From positions 1-41,840 of the forward strand of contig JADLFO010000304.1 of assembly GCA_020845455.1 (NCBI GenBank): a stretch of DNA of 41,840 nt, in the 5' to 3' direction. Below the pieces are notes generated by a model, which had not been told where the DNA came from, ran no database searches, and worked only from the letters and a program-made list of their open reading frames with translations. A program made the translations under genes and the position numbers. Positions within the stretch are counted from its first letter, which is position 1. Each line of letters starts with the position of its first letter. This DNA is from Caldilineaceae bacterium. GTDB lineage: Bacteria; Chloroflexota; Anaerolineae; Caldilineales; Caldilineaceae. Positions 31,390-40,454 of this stretch are shown here, one piece after another.

Positions 31390-32535
31390 ATGGACCGACG
31401 AGAGTTCTTGCAGACTTTGGCTACCCGCACGGTAGCGGCCTCGGCGCTGGGGTTCGCCGCCGGTTGCGCGTCGCAAGAATTAGGGGTTGAGACCCCTTCG
31501 CCCCAGGCGATCGCACAGGATTCCTCGCTGCCGGCGATCGACTGGCAGATGGCGACCAGTTGGCCGGTAGCATTGGACACGATCTTCGGCAGCGTGCAGG
31601 TCTTTGTCGACCGCGTCAGCCAGTTGTCGGGCGGGAAATTCAAGATCGCCCCGCGCGCCGCCGGTGAACTGGCCCCCGGCACGCAGGTGCTCGATGTGGT
31701 ATCGCAAGGCGCTGTGCCCATCGGCCACACGGCATCCTACTACTACATCGGCAAAAGCACGGCTATCGCCTTTGGCACAACCGTCCCCTTTGGCCTCACC
31801 GCCCAGCAGCAAAGCGCCTGGCTGCGCGAAGGCGGCGGGCTGGCGCTGCTGCAGGGCATCTATGCCGAGCGCTTTAACGTGATCCAGTTCCCGGCGGGCA
31901 ACACCGGCGCACAGATGGGCGGGTGGTTCCGCAAGGAGATCAACACCGTCGCCGACCTGCAAGGGCTGAAGATGCGCATCCCCGGCTTGGGCGGACAGGT
32001 AATGGCGAAGCTGGGCGTCACCGTCCAAGCGCTGCCGGGCAACGAGATCTTCCCGGCGCTGCAAACCGGCACAGTCGACGCCGCCGAGTGGGTCGGCCCC
32101 TATGACGACGAGAAGCTGGGGCTGAACACCGCGGCCGACTATTACTACGCCCCCGGCTGGTGGGAACCCGGCTCAGAATTGGAATTGGAGATCAACCTGG
32201 ACGAGTGGAACAAGCTGCCCGCCGAATATCAAAACATCATCCAAGTCGCCGCGTACGAGGCCGGCACGCGGCTGCTCGCCAGCTATGAGGCGCGCAACGG
32301 CGCGGCCTTGCAGCGCATGGTCGACGGCGGCGCCCAAGTACGCACCTACAGCGAGGAGATCCTGGTCGCCGCCCAAGAGGCGACCTTTGCGCTCTACGAT
32401 GAGTTCGCGGCAGCCGACGCCGATTTTAAGACGATCTATGACCAGTGGCTGCCATTCCGCAACCAACTCTACGCCTGGAACAAGTTCAACGAGCACGTCT
32501 TTACCAGCTTCGCCTATTCGCAGATTGGGCAGTAG
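31390..32535 (+). CDS. dctP: TRAP transporter substrate-binding protein, DctP family
   Basis: A 381-residue extracytoplasmic binding protein for a carboxylate-type solute. The N-terminus [12 protein letters not shown] followed by GFAAGC suggests export as a lipoprotein (Cys26), possibly by the Tat route. The body matches the DctP/TakP family: [18 protein letters not shown] at the mature start, [15 protein letters not shown], and the signature [18 protein letters not shown] then [20 protein letters not shown]. Conservation of this kind is typical of 2-oxoacid/lactate-binding TakP-like members, but the ligand is not proven. Partner permeases dctQ and dctM are about 7 kb away. The last codons and stop lie inside the GGCAGTAGG repeat. 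Confidence 0.92.
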   Translation: MDRREFLQTLATRTVAASALGFAAGCASQELGVETPSPQAIAQDSSLPAIDWQMATSWPVALDTIFGSVQVFVDRVSQLSGGKFKIAPRAAGELAPGTQVLDVVSQGAVPIGHTASYYYIGKSTAIAFGTTVPFGLTAQQQSAWLREGGGLALLQGIYAERFNVIQFPAGNTGAQMGGWFRKEINTVADLQGLKMRIPGLGGQVMAKLGVTVQALPGNEIFPALQTGTVDAAEWVGPYDDEKLGLNTAADYYYAPGWWEPGSELELEINLDEWNKLPAEYQNIIQVAAYEAGTRLLASYEARNGAALQRMVDGGAQVRTYSEEILVAAQEATFALYDEFAAADADFKTIYDQWLPFRNQLYAWNKFNEHVFTSFAYSQIGQ

Positions 32536-32561
32536 GCAGTGGGGGGTAGGCAGTAGGGGCA
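32526..32561 (+). repeat. GGCAGTAGG-type repeat, right copy
   Basis: TGGGCAGTAGGCAGTGGGGG followed by GTAGGCAGTAGGGGCA. It overlaps the dctP stop (TAG at 32533-32535) and is an inverted match of 31237-31270. Confidence 0.85.
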
Positions 32562-32565
32562 GAGG

Positions 32566-32587
32566 ATTCACCGCAAAGAGCGCAGAC
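32566..32587 (+). repeat. CGCAAAG dispersed repeat, copy 4
   Basis: ATTCACCGCAAAGAGCGCAG directly after the GGCAGTAGG element, in the convergent spacer between dctP and mutY. Confidence 0.8.
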
Positions 32588-32662
32588 ACTGGCTTGTGTG
32601 CCGTTGTCATGCGTCCCGGCGCGCCGCAGCGTGCGCGCCGCAAGCGGCGCCGAAAACCGCCG

Positions 32663-33832
32663 CTACGATCTTTCACTTTGTCTTCTTCGTTTCTTCTCTG
32701 ATCTGGCCTTTGCGTTCTTTGCGGTGAAACTCTCTGCCCCCTTCAACGCCGCGATCACCTTTTGGTCGGTGACGGGGAAGGGGTAGCGGTCGAGTTCGTC
32801 AAGCGTGACCCAGCGCCAGGCCGCGCAGCCGAGCGCCTGCGGCTCGCCGGCCACATGCGTGGCGTGGAAGACATGCAGCGTGATGCGGAAATGGGTGTAG
32901 GCATGGCGCACCGTAGCCACGCGCTTGCCCACGGCAACCGTGATGCCCAGTTCCTCGGCGATCTCACGCTGCAAGCAGGCCTCTAGGCCGGCATCTTCGG
33001 GTTCCAGCTTGCCGCCGGGAAACTCCCACAGCCCGCCCAACATGCCGCTCTGCGGTCGCTGCGCGATGAGCAGCGGCGAGCGCAGGGCCTCGCCCTGCCA
33101 GATCACCCCCGCGGCCACGTCATAGTGGGGCGTGGCGCGTTTGGGCGTGGTCACCGGGCGTTCGTTTTGCGTGCCGCGCGCCGCGGCCAAACAGTGCTGC
33201 GCCACCGGGCAGATCAAACAGCGCGGCGCAGCCGGCACGCAGACCAGCGCGCCCAACTCCATCAACGCCTCGTTGACATTGCCCGCCTGGCCGGGCGGCG
33301 CGGCCTCCACCACCTGCCGCGCCAGCGCCCACAGCTCGGCCAGCGTCGCCGTCTCTTCGATGGGCCGGTCGATGTCGGCCAAGCGGCTCAAGACGCGCTT
33401 GACATTGCCGTCGAGGATCGGCTCCGGCCGGTTGAAGGCCAGGCTCAGGATCGCACCTGCCGTATACGCGCCGATGCCGGGCAGGCGCAGCAGCGCGGCG
33501 CGCGTGCTGGGGATCACGCCGCCGTGTTCGGCCATCACCTGTTGGGCGGCGCGGTGCAGGTTGCGCGCCCGCGCATAGTAGCCCAGCCCTTCCCAGAGCT
33601 TGAGCACCTCCTGCTGATCGGCGGCAGCCAAAGCCGCCACGCTGGGGAAGCGCGCCATCCAACGCAGGTAGTAATCGACCACCGTTTCGACGCGCGTCTG
33701 CTGCGCCATGATCTCGCTAACCCAGACCGAATAGGGGTCGCGCCCGCCCGCGGGCGCGCTGCGCCAGGGCAAGGCGCGCTGCTGCGCGTCGTGCCAGGCG
33801 GCCAACTGCTCTGCGATTGCGCGGAAATTCAT
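32663..33832 (-). CDS. mutY: Adenine DNA glycosylase MutY
   Basis: A 389-residue base-excision repair enzyme that removes adenine mispaired with 8-oxoguanine. Catalytic Glu40 (WVSEIMAQQT) and Asp141 (DGNVKRVL) are present, with the helix-hairpin-helix LPGIGAYTAGAIL. The iron-sulfur loop is Cys198-x6-Cys205-x2-Cys208-x5-Cys214. A C-terminal Nudix-like recognition domain follows, with GGLWEFPGGKLEPE and REIAEELG. The final 25 residues (starting FTAKNAKA) are basic and not family sequence; they are encoded by a copy of the CGCAAAG dispersed repeat. The start is ATG 33832 or the adjoining GTG, with no strong Shine-Dalgarno site. Confidence 0.95.
   Translation of the reverse strand: MNFRAIAEQLAAWHDAQQRALPWRSAPAGGRDPYSVWVSEIMAQQTRVETVVDYYLRWMARFPSVAALAAADQQEVLKLWEGLGYYARARNLHRAAQQVMAEHGGVIPSTRAALLRLPGIGAYTAGAILSLAFNRPEPILDGNVKRVLSRLADIDRPIEETATLAELWALARQVVEAAPPGQAGNVNEALMELGALVCVPAAPRCLICPVAQHCLAAARGTQNERPVTTPKRATPHYDVAAGVIWQGEALRSPLLIAQRPQSGMLGGLWEFPGGKLEPEDAGLEACLQREIAEELGITVAVGKRVATVRHAYTHFRITLHVFHATHVAGEPQALGCAAWRWVTLDELDRYPFPVTDQKVIAALKGAESFTAKNAKARSEKKRRRQSERS
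32703..32730 (-). repeat. CGCAAAG dispersed repeat, copy 5, inside mutY
   Basis: In the minus orientation TTTCACCGCAAAGAACGCAA then AGGCCAG. It is in frame with mutY and encodes the Phe-Thr-Ala-Lys-Asn-Ala-Lys-Ala segment of its tail. Confidence 0.85.
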
Positions 33833-33880
33833 CACAAATGAGGGGGTGCAGCGCCCCGGCAGGAGATCACGCGCATAGGG

Positions 33881-34090
33881 CTAGGCCGGAGGAACACCGC
33901 TGATAAAGCACTGCCCCAGGCTGGTGGCGACAAAGAAGAGCAGCAGCGCCGCCCACACCCACAGCGGAAAGCCCAGGATGTTCTGGCGCTTGGGTTTGGG
34001 CGGCGCAGGGCGCGGCAGTTCGGTTTGGCAGCGCCAGCAGAGGGTTTTGTCGTCTGGGTTCCAGGTGCCACAATTGGGGCAGTTCGGCAT
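33881..34090 (-). CDS. Small zinc-ribbon membrane protein
   Basis: A 69-residue protein with an N-terminal zinc ribbon (CPNCGTWNPDDKTLCWRC, four cysteines in two CxxC pairs), a Pro/Lys-rich linker and one membrane helix (FPLWVWAALLLFFVATSLG). The ribbon would sit on the cytoplasmic side. Such proteins are frequent in bacteria without a known function. The start at 34090 is set by AGGAGAG about six bases upstream; an in-frame TTG two codons earlier is unlikely. It lies 48 bases upstream of mutY in the same direction and may share its transcript. Confidence 0.82.
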   Translation of the reverse strand: MPNCPNCGTWNPDDKTLCWRCQTELPRPAPPKPKRQNILGFPLWVWAALLLFFVATSLGQCFISGVPPA

Positions 34091-34211
34091 GGTCAACTCT
34101 CCTAGGATGCGGGACTATCCCGCATAGTAGCACAGATGAGGAATGGGGGCCAAACGCACCCGGCGCGCGGCTGTTTCACACTTCCCGCGGGCTGTGGTAT
34201 GGTTTTCCATT

Positions 34212-35570
34212 ATGACCACACTGCCTGCTGCCCAAACTGCCATCGCCGCCAAGACACCGGCGGCGGACTACGCACCGCCGTATGCATCACCGCGCGGCCT
34301 CAACGACCCGCATGTCCGCGACCTGATGGCCCAATGCATCCACTGCGGCCTCTGTCTGCCCGCCTGCCCCACCTATGCCGTCTTTCACACCGAGATGGAC
34401 AGCCCGCGCGGGCGCATCGCGCTGATCCAAGCTGCGGCCGACGGCCGTATCGGGCTGGCGGGGGGCTTTCAAACGCACATCGACCTTTGTCTGGGCTGCC
34501 GCGCCTGTGAAACCGCCTGCCCCTCCGGCGTGCAGTACGGCGCGCTCTTAGAAGCGGCGCGCGCCACGCTGGCCGAAGAGACCCAGCCGGGGCCGGTCGG
34601 GCGTTTTGCGGGCTGGCTCGGCCTGCGCCAGTTGATGCCCCACCCGAAGCGGCTGCGTCTGCTGGCGCGCGCCCTGCGGCTCTATCAGGTCAGCGGCTTG
34701 CAGCGGGCTGTGCGTGGGCTGAACTTCTTGCCCGTCCGCCTGCGCGCCATGGAAGGGCTGCTGCCGCCGCTGCCCGCGACCTATCCCGACTATCGCCAGC
34801 CCGCGCCTGCCGTGGGCCAGAAGCGCGGCGAGGTCGCCCTGCTCACCGGCTGCGTGCAGGATGCCTTCCTGGCGGGCGTCAACGCCGCCACGGTGCGCGT
34901 CTTGCAGCGCAACGGCTATGAGGTCCATTTCCCCGCAAGACAGACCTGCTGCGGCGCGGCGCAACTGCACCAGGGCGATCAGGAGTTGGCCCAGGACCTG
35001 GCGCGGCGCAACGTCAATGCCTGTCTGGAGCTTGATTACACCGCCATCATCAGCAACGCCGGCGGCTGCGGCGCAACGCTCAAACAGGTGGACCACCTGC
35101 TGGCGGACGACCCGCTCTACGCCGAACGCGCCAAGACCTTTGTGGGCAAGCTGCAGGACATCAGCGAATTCCTGGTGGATCATCTGCACCAGCCGCCCAC
35201 GGGCCGGCTCGACCTGCGCGTCACCTATGCCGATTCCTGCCATCTGCGCCACGGCCAAAAGGTGGTGCGTCCACCGCGCCAGTTGATCCAAACCATTCCC
35301 GGCGTGGAACTGGTCGAACTGCGCCAGCCGGAGATGTGCTGCGGCAGCGCCGGCGTCTATAACATCGTCCAGCCCGAAACTGCCGGCGACGTGCTGGACG
35401 CCAAGCTGGCCGACATCGCCGGAACCAAAGCGCAGGTTGTGATCGCTACCAACACCGGCTGCCACATGCAACTGCTCTACGGCGTGCGCCAAGCCGGGCT
35501 GCGCGCCGAAGTCCTCCACCTAGTCGAACTGCTCGACCGTTCCTATGCAAAGGCAGGGCCGACCCCATGA
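34212..35570 (+). CDS. glcF: Glycolate/lactate oxidase iron-sulfur subunit GlcF
   Basis: A 452-residue electron-transfer subunit of the membrane-associated glycolate (or D-lactate) oxidase. Two ferredoxin-like clusters are visible: Cys42/45/48/52 (CIHCGLCLPACP) and Cys93/96/99/103 (CLGCRACETACP). Two CCG-type domains follow, with TCCGAAQLHQGD, NAGGCGATLK, DSCHLRHGQ and MCCGSAGVYN. The start is taken at ATG 34212, where family sequence begins soon after; the frame runs 69 bases further upstream without support. A TATGGT box lies eight bases before the ATG, so the message may be leaderless. The next gene starts four bases before its stop (ATGA), indicating coupling. Confidence 0.93.
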   Translation: MTTLPAAQTAIAAKTPAADYAPPYASPRGLNDPHVRDLMAQCIHCGLCLPACPTYAVFHTEMDSPRGRIALIQAAADGRIGLAGGFQTHIDLCLGCRACETACPSGVQYGALLEAARATLAEETQPGPVGRFAGWLGLRQLMPHPKRLRLLARALRLYQVSGLQRAVRGLNFLPVRLRAMEGLLPPLPATYPDYRQPAPAVGQKRGEVALLTGCVQDAFLAGVNAATVRVLQRNGYEVHFPARQTCCGAAQLHQGDQELAQDLARRNVNACLELDYTAIISNAGGCGATLKQVDHLLADDPLYAERAKTFVGKLQDISEFLVDHLHQPPTGRLDLRVTYADSCHLRHGQKVVRPPRQLIQTIPGVELVELRQPEMCCGSAGVYNIVQPETAGDVLDAKLADIAGTKAQVVIATNTGCHMQLLYGVRQAGLRAEVLHLVELLDRSYAKAGPTP

Positions 35571-38158
35571 GCGCCTCGACTGCCCCGACTCCTATGGCTG
35601 CTGCGCCGCTGGCCGAACTGCGCCGGCTCTTCGACAGCCGCCAGTTGACGCTGGACCCCGTCGAGATGATCACCTATGAAGTGGATGCCGGCTATGACCG
35701 CGGGCGGCCAGACGGCGTCTTTTTCCCCGACAGCCGCGAGGACGTGCAGCGGCTGGTGCAGTGGGCCAGCCGCGCCCATGTCCCGCTGGTGGCGCGCGGC
35801 GCGGGCACAGGGCTGTCGGGCGGCGCGGTCGCCGAGCAGGGCGGCATCGTCATCTCGTTTGCGCGCATGGGCCGAGTCGTCGAATTGGACCCCCACGGGC
35901 GCAGGGCGCGCGTCGAGGTGGGCGTCGTCAACCTGGCCTTGGACGCGCTGGTCAAAGAAGTGGGGCTGTACTACCCGCCCGACCCCTCCAGCGGGCGCTC
36001 GTCGCTGATCGGCGGCAACCTGGGCGAAAATGCAGGCGGCCCCCACTGTTTCAAGTATGGCGTCACCACCAATTACATCACCGGGCTGGATGTCGTCTTG
36101 GCGGACGGCCGCGCCGTGCGTCTGGGCGGTCCCGCCCTCGACTACCCTGAACTCGACTTCTGCGGGCTGCTGGTGGGCAGTGAAGGCACGCTGGGGCTTA
36201 TCACCCACGCCGATCTGCGTCTGACCCGCAACCCGCCCGGCGTCAAGACCCTGATGGTCGCCTTTAACAGCGAGGAGGAGGCGGGCCACGCCGTCTCGAC
36301 GATCATCGCCGCCGGGCTGGTCCCAGCCACGCTGGAGATGATGGACCAGCGCGGTATGCGCATCGTCGAGGCCTATGCGCCGGTTGGGCTGCCCGTCCAC
36401 GCCGGGGCCGTGCTGATCGTCGAGGTAGACGGCTATCCGCAAAGCCTCGACGCGCAGATGGAGGAGATCGCCGATATCCTCACCGAACACCGCGGCTTTG
36501 ACCTGCGTCTGGCGCAGAGCGAGGACGAGCGCCAACAGATCTGGTATGGGCGCAAGAGCTTTGCAGGCGCGCTGGCGCGGCTGGCCCCCAACTTCTATCT
36601 GGTCGATATCACCGTGCCGCGCAGCCGTCTGGCGGACACGCTGGCCGCGGTCAACCAGATCGGCGACCGCTATGGCTTGACCCTGGGCCATGTCTTCCAC
36701 GCGGGCGACGGCAACCTGCACCCGGCTATCGCATTCAATGGGCGCAACGAAGAGGAAAAGGCGCGCGTCTTACAGGCATGTGAAGAGATCGTGCGCGTCT
36801 GCGTGGCGCGCGACGGCAGCATCACCGGCGAACATGGCGTCGGCATCGAAAAGCGCGCCTATATGCCCATGATGTACAGCGGCGCGGAACTGGCCGCCTT
36901 GGCCGAGATCAAGACGCTCTTCGACCCCAAAACGCTGCTCAACCCCGGCAAGATCTTCCCCGACACGCTGCCCGCGGTGGAACGGGCCGCGCCGCTGCCG
37001 CCCGCGGGCGGCAATTTCATGCCGTCTACGCCCGATGAAGCCGCCGCCGGGCTGGCCGCGCTCAGCGCAGCGGGCAAGACCGTGCGGATCGGCGGCGCGG
37101 CCCACGGCGACCCTCGCGGGGCCGACCTCTGGCTCAGCAGCGCCGGGTTTAACGGCATCCGCGCCTTTGCGCCCGACGACCTCTATATCACTGTGGGCGC
37201 AGGCACGCCGCTGGCCGACCTGCACACCTTTTTGGACGATCAGCCGCTGCACGCCCCGCTGCTGAGTCCTTGGCCCGCGGCCACGGTGGGCGGGCTGGTG
37301 GCGGCCAATGTCAACGCGCCTTTGCGGCTGCGCGCCGGTGCGCTGCGCGATCTGCTGCTGGCCGCGACCGTGGCGCTGGCCGACGGCCGCGTGATCCGCG
37401 CGGGAAGGCCTGTGGTCAAAAACGTGGCGGGCTATGACCTGCCCAAGCTCTTGGTGGGCAGCCAGGGCACGCTGGGGCTGATGACCGATATCACGCTCAA
37501 GCTGCTGCCGCGGGCGCGGGCGCGCCGGACCTTGGCCCTGCCGATAGACGACCCGCAGCAGGGCTTGGCTTGGGCCGCGGCCACCGCGCCCGTCTGGCTG
37601 GCGACCAGCGCCGTGACGCTCGGCCCCCACGCCGGAGGCTATGCGCTGCGCTGGACCGTCGAAGGGCCATCCAAAGATGTGGCGGCGGAGGTAGAAGCGC
37701 TGCAGGCCGCGCTGACAGCCGCGGGCGCGCCCACCGCGCGCGACAGTGACAGCCCGGCCACAGACCTGTGGCTGGGGCTGTTTGCCGCCCACCCCGACGC
37801 GCTGATCGTGCGCATCGGCCTGCCGCCGGGCCGGATGCCGGACTATTGGGCGCAGTTGTCTGCGGGTGTGCACGGCCAGGCCGCCTGGTGTTGGGATGCC
37901 GCCCACCATCTGGCCTACGCCGCCTGTACGGCGCAGACCGCAGAGGCGGCCGCAGCCTGGCTTGACGCCGTGCGCCGCCCTGCGCGCGCCATGGACGGCT
38001 ATGCCGCGGCCATGCAGATGCCCCCGGCCTGGCGCACTGCGCTTGACCCTTGGGGCTATGCCCCTAGCGCGGGCGACCTGATGGCCGGGCTGCAGGCACG
38101 CTGGGACCCGGCGCGCATCCTCAACCCCGGCGACTTGCCCTTTGCCGCGCCCCGCTGA
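35567..38158 (+). CDS. Fused FAD-linked glycolate/lactate oxidase subunits, GlcD-GlcE
   Basis: An 863-residue protein that joins two subunits usually encoded separately. Residues 1-468 are GlcD-like: FAD-binding PCMH domain with VARGAGTGLSGGAV and GENAGGPHCFKYGVT, and the C-terminal oxidase domain with GHVFHAGDGNLHP, ITGEHGVGIEKR and DPKTLLNPGKIFP. Residues from about 485 are GlcE-like: a second FAD-binding domain (VVKNVAGYDLPKLLVGSQGTLGLMTDITLKLLP) ending with WDPARILNPGDLP. With GlcF it would oxidise glycolate or lactate and feed electrons to the respiratory chain. The exact 2-hydroxy acid is not determined. The junction region (about 469-485) is a short Pro/Ala linker. Confidence 0.93.
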   Translation: MSASTAPTPMAAAPLAELRRLFDSRQLTLDPVEMITYEVDAGYDRGRPDGVFFPDSREDVQRLVQWASRAHVPLVARGAGTGLSGGAVAEQGGIVISFARMGRVVELDPHGRRARVEVGVVNLALDALVKEVGLYYPPDPSSGRSSLIGGNLGENAGGPHCFKYGVTTNYITGLDVVLADGRAVRLGGPALDYPELDFCGLLVGSEGTLGLITHADLRLTRNPPGVKTLMVAFNSEEEAGHAVSTIIAAGLVPATLEMMDQRGMRIVEAYAPVGLPVHAGAVLIVEVDGYPQSLDAQMEEIADILTEHRGFDLRLAQSEDERQQIWYGRKSFAGALARLAPNFYLVDITVPRSRLADTLAAVNQIGDRYGLTLGHVFHAGDGNLHPAIAFNGRNEEEKARVLQACEEIVRVCVARDGSITGEHGVGIEKRAYMPMMYSGAELAALAEIKTLFDPKTLLNPGKIFPDTLPAVERAAPLPPAGGNFMPSTPDEAAAGLAALSAAGKTVRIGGAAHGDPRGADLWLSSAGFNGIRAFAPDDLYITVGAGTPLADLHTFLDDQPLHAPLLSPWPAATVGGLVAANVNAPLRLRAGALRDLLLAATVALADGRVIRAGRPVVKNVAGYDLPKLLVGSQGTLGLMTDITLKLLPRARARRTLALPIDDPQQGLAWAAATAPVWLATSAVTLGPHAGGYALRWTVEGPSKDVAAEVEALQAALTAAGAPTARDSDSPATDLWLGLFAAHPDALIVRIGLPPGRMPDYWAQLSAGVHGQAAWCWDAAHHLAYAACTAQTAEAAAAWLDAVRRPARAMDGYAAAMQMPPAWRTALDPWGYAPSAGDLMAGLQARWDPARILNPGDLPFAAPR

Positions 38159-38172
38159 CCCCACGACCGGCG

Positions 38173-38364
38173 CTAGACCAGCCCCCACTCCTTGGCTTTG
38201 ACCGCGGCCTGCGTGCGGTCGCTCACGCCGAGCTTGCCCAGGATGTTGGTCAGGTGATTGCGTACCGTGCCTTCGGCCAGCGTGAGCGCGGCCGCGATCT
38301 CGCGGTTGGTAGCGCCGCGCGCCATCTGCACAGAGACTGTTTGTGCCGGTCGAGCGTGGTCCAT
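38173..38364 (-). pseudogene. LuxR/NarL-type HTH fragment (remnant of a response regulator)
   Basis: A 63-codon frame whose last 52 residues are a GerE/LuxR-type helix-turn-helix: ARGATNREIAAALTLAEG then TVRNHLTNILGKLGVSDRTQ. The receiver domain and the start of the first HTH helix (usually LTPREREVL) are missing and replaced by MDHARPAQTVSVQ. A good AAGGAG lies seven bases before ATG 38364, so a small HTH-only protein could still be made. No receiver-domain remnant was seen upstream. I regard it as a truncated gene, with a functional mini-regulator as the alternative. It is convergent with the glcDE gene. Confidence 0.55.
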
Positions 38365-38532
38365 GTTCTGGCTCCTTGGGAACTCGACGCCCGTGCGGGC
38401 CGGTCGACCGGCGGCCAAGCCGCGGACACGGGCTGCGATCTGCTGGGCAACAGCATAGATCGACACGCCCGCCAAGTCATGTGCAAGGTTGTCATAGCCG
38501 GGCGTCACAATTTCGCTGTGAGGGGAGAGGAG

Positions 38533-38561
38533 CCGCGCCAGAGCGTGTTGCTCTGACGCGG
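38533..38561. terminator. Strong hairpin downstream of terC
   Basis: CCGCG-c-CAGAGC and GCTCTG-a-CGCGG pair over 11 positions with one mismatch around a five-base loop. It lies about 27 bases after the terC stop. No T-run follows, so termination is plausible but not of classic form. Confidence 0.5.
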
Positions 38562-38587
38562 CATGTTACTGCTTAATCACATGCGCC

Positions 38588-39592
38588 CTAATCGCTGGCA
38601 TCGGTGCGCGACAGCAGCAGGCCTTCCTCGGTCTGTTCGACCTGCACCACTTCGTCCTGCGGACGCGAGAGGATCAGCGACGCGCCGACTGAGGCCAGCA
38701 GCACCGCCGCGATAAAGCCCAACGACCAATGGATCGGCACATGGATGGGGTGCGCCATGACATAGCCGGAGATGCTCTCGGTCAGCATCTTCACGCCCAC
38801 AAAACCCAGCACGATCGACAGCCCCAACTTAAGATATTCGAAGCGGTCGATCACCCCGGCCAGCAGGAAATAGAGCGAGCGCAGCCCCAGAATGGCGAAA
38901 ATATTGGAGGTGTAGACGATGAACGGGTCTTTGGTAATGCCAAAGACGGCGGGGATCGAGTCGATGGCGAAGATCACATCGCTCGACTCGATGACCAGCA
39001 GCACGACCAGCAGCGGGGTCGCCATGCGCACGCCGTTTTGCACGGTGAAGAAGTGATCGTCGTGATAGCGCGAACTGACCGGCATCAGGCGGCGCAGCAT
39101 ACGCACCAGCACGTTGTTCTCCATGTCCAGCTCTTCGCCGTCGTCCTTCGCCATACGAATGGCGGTGAAGACCAGGAACGCGCCAAAGATCGCGATCAGG
39201 AATTCAAAACGGGTCACCAGCGCCGCACCGGCGATGATCATCACCCCACGCAAGATCAGCGCCGTCAAAATGCCCCAAAAGAGCACGCGATGCTGATAGG
39301 TGGGCGGCACGCGGAAATAGGAGAAGACAAGCACAAAGACAAAGATATTGTCGACGCTCAACGACTTCTCCAAGAGATAACCGCCCAGGAACTCCAAGGC
39401 GATCGTGCTGCCCTCAAAGAGATATAGCCCATAGTTGAACAGCAGCGCCAGGCTGATCCAGACTACGCTCCAGATCGCCGCCTCCTTGACCGTCACGGCG
39501 TGGGCATGCCGGTGAAAGACCCCCAGGTCGAGGATCAACATCCCCAGCACAAACGCATTGAAAATGACCCAGAACCAAATATTCGTCGCCAC
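38588..39592 (-). CDS. TerC/Alx family integral membrane protein
   Basis: A 334-residue membrane protein of the TerC family, with about eight or nine helices. The two conserved acidic motifs are LSVDNIFVFVLVF and ESSDVIFAIDSIPAV, whose aspartates are thought to bind a metal ion. Characterised relatives (Alx, TerC, YceF) act in manganese export or in metallation of exported enzymes; tellurite resistance is the historical name. The start is GTG at 39592, with AAAGGA ten bases upstream; the frame is open further but lacks family sequence. I looked for a yybP-ykoY manganese riboswitch in the spacer and saw none. It is divergent from dctQ. Confidence 0.92.
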   Translation of the reverse strand: MATNIWFWVIFNAFVLGMLILDLGVFHRHAHAVTVKEAAIWSVVWISLALLFNYGLYLFEGSTIALEFLGGYLLEKSLSVDNIFVFVLVFSYFRVPPTYQHRVLFWGILTALILRGVMIIAGAALVTRFEFLIAIFGAFLVFTAIRMAKDDGEELDMENNVLVRMLRRLMPVSSRYHDDHFFTVQNGVRMATPLLVVLLVIESSDVIFAIDSIPAVFGITKDPFIVYTSNIFAILGLRSLYFLLAGVIDRFEYLKLGLSIVLGFVGVKMLTESISGYVMAHPIHVPIHWSLGFIAAVLLASVGASLILSRPQDEVVQVEQTEEGLLLSRTDASD

Positions 39593-39708
39593 TAGGCTGT
39601 TTTCCTTTGGTGATATTCGAATCACGCGAATCAAGGAACCATTTAACCATGAAGCGTGTCGGTGGCAAAGTATGCGGCTGTCCACTTTTTACGAATTTTG
39701 TGGAACGG

Positions 39709-39737
39709 TTGCGCAGGCAAACGACCTCGGCTACAAT
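39709..39737 (+). promoter_or_regulatory. Putative promoter of dctQ-dctM
   Basis: TTGCGC (39709-39714) and TACAAT (39732-39737) are 17 bases apart. AAGGAG follows about six to seven bases before the dctQ ATG. The divergent spacer also contains a GTGAT...ATCAC palindrome near 39610-39624 on the terC side. Confidence 0.6.
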
Positions 39738-39772
39738 GAGCGACGCCAAACTACCCACAAGGAGAAGCTCCC

Positions 39773-40369
39773 ATGCGCGCCTTGCTACGTCTGACCCGCG
39801 GGATCGATCGCTTCACCGAAAGTCTGGGCACTCTGTCCACCCTCTTGGTCTTGATCACGCTCAGCGTCGGCTTCTATAACGTCGTGGCGCGCTATGTGGG
39901 GCGTTTTATCGGCTTGCAGCTTTCCTCAAACCTGTTTATCGAACTCCAGTGGTATCTCTACTCGCTGGTCTTCTTTCTGGGCTTTGCCTATATCCTCAAG
40001 CACGATGTCAACGTGCGCGTCGATTTCCTCTATGCCAACTGGTCGCCGCGCCGGCGCGCGTGGGTCGATCTGCTGGGTACGGTCTTCCTGCTGATCCCCT
40101 TCTGTCTGCTCGGCATCTATGTGACCATTGAACCGGTGCTGGCCTCCTGGGGACGCTTGCCCAGCGGAAGCTGGGGCGCTTGGGAACTTTCTCCCGACCC
40201 CAACGGGCTGCCGCGTGCGCCGCTCAAAAGCATGATCATCGTGGCCTTTGTCACGCTGCTGATCCAAGCCCTGGCGCAGTGCATCAAGTATATCGCCGTC
40301 CTCCGCGGCGATGCAGAGACAGTCGACAAGCTAAAAACCGAAGCCGAAGGTCAAGGCGCCATCGGCTGA
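39773..40369 (+). CDS. dctQ: TRAP transporter small permease subunit, DctQ family
   Basis: A 198-residue membrane protein with four hydrophobic segments, the expected layout of DctQ. The first helix follows [20 protein letters not shown], then [31 protein letters not shown] carries the family's conserved charged stretch after helix two. It forms the TRAP membrane complex with DctM and supports ion-driven uptake of an organic acid delivered by a DctP protein. The C-terminal 30 residues are hydrophilic. It is followed after 85 bases by dctM. Confidence 0.93.
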   Translation: MRALLRLTRGIDRFTESLGTLSTLLVLITLSVGFYNVVARYVGRFIGLQLSSNLFIELQWYLYSLVFFLGFAYILKHDVNVRVDFLYANWSPRRRAWVDLLGTVFLLIPFCLLGIYVTIEPVLASWGRLPSGSWGAWELSPDPNGLPRAPLKSMIIVAFVTLLIQALAQCIKYIAVLRGDAETVDKLKTEAEGQGAIG

Positions 40370-40454
40370 TGGCGCGGCAAGCCCCTCCGCCGGCGCCGGT
40401 TGATCCACTCGCCAATCACACAGTTGCCACACACTCACTTGCCGGGGGAACGCT

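Noticed and set aside
36770-38188. Minus-strand open frame of 472 codons
   Set aside because: Antisense to the glcD-glcE fusion gene; Arg/Gly/Gln-rich with no domain.
39593-39772. yybP-ykoY manganese riboswitch upstream of the TerC-family gene
   Set aside because: The spacer is too short for it with the found ribosome site, and the characteristic paired loops could not be found.
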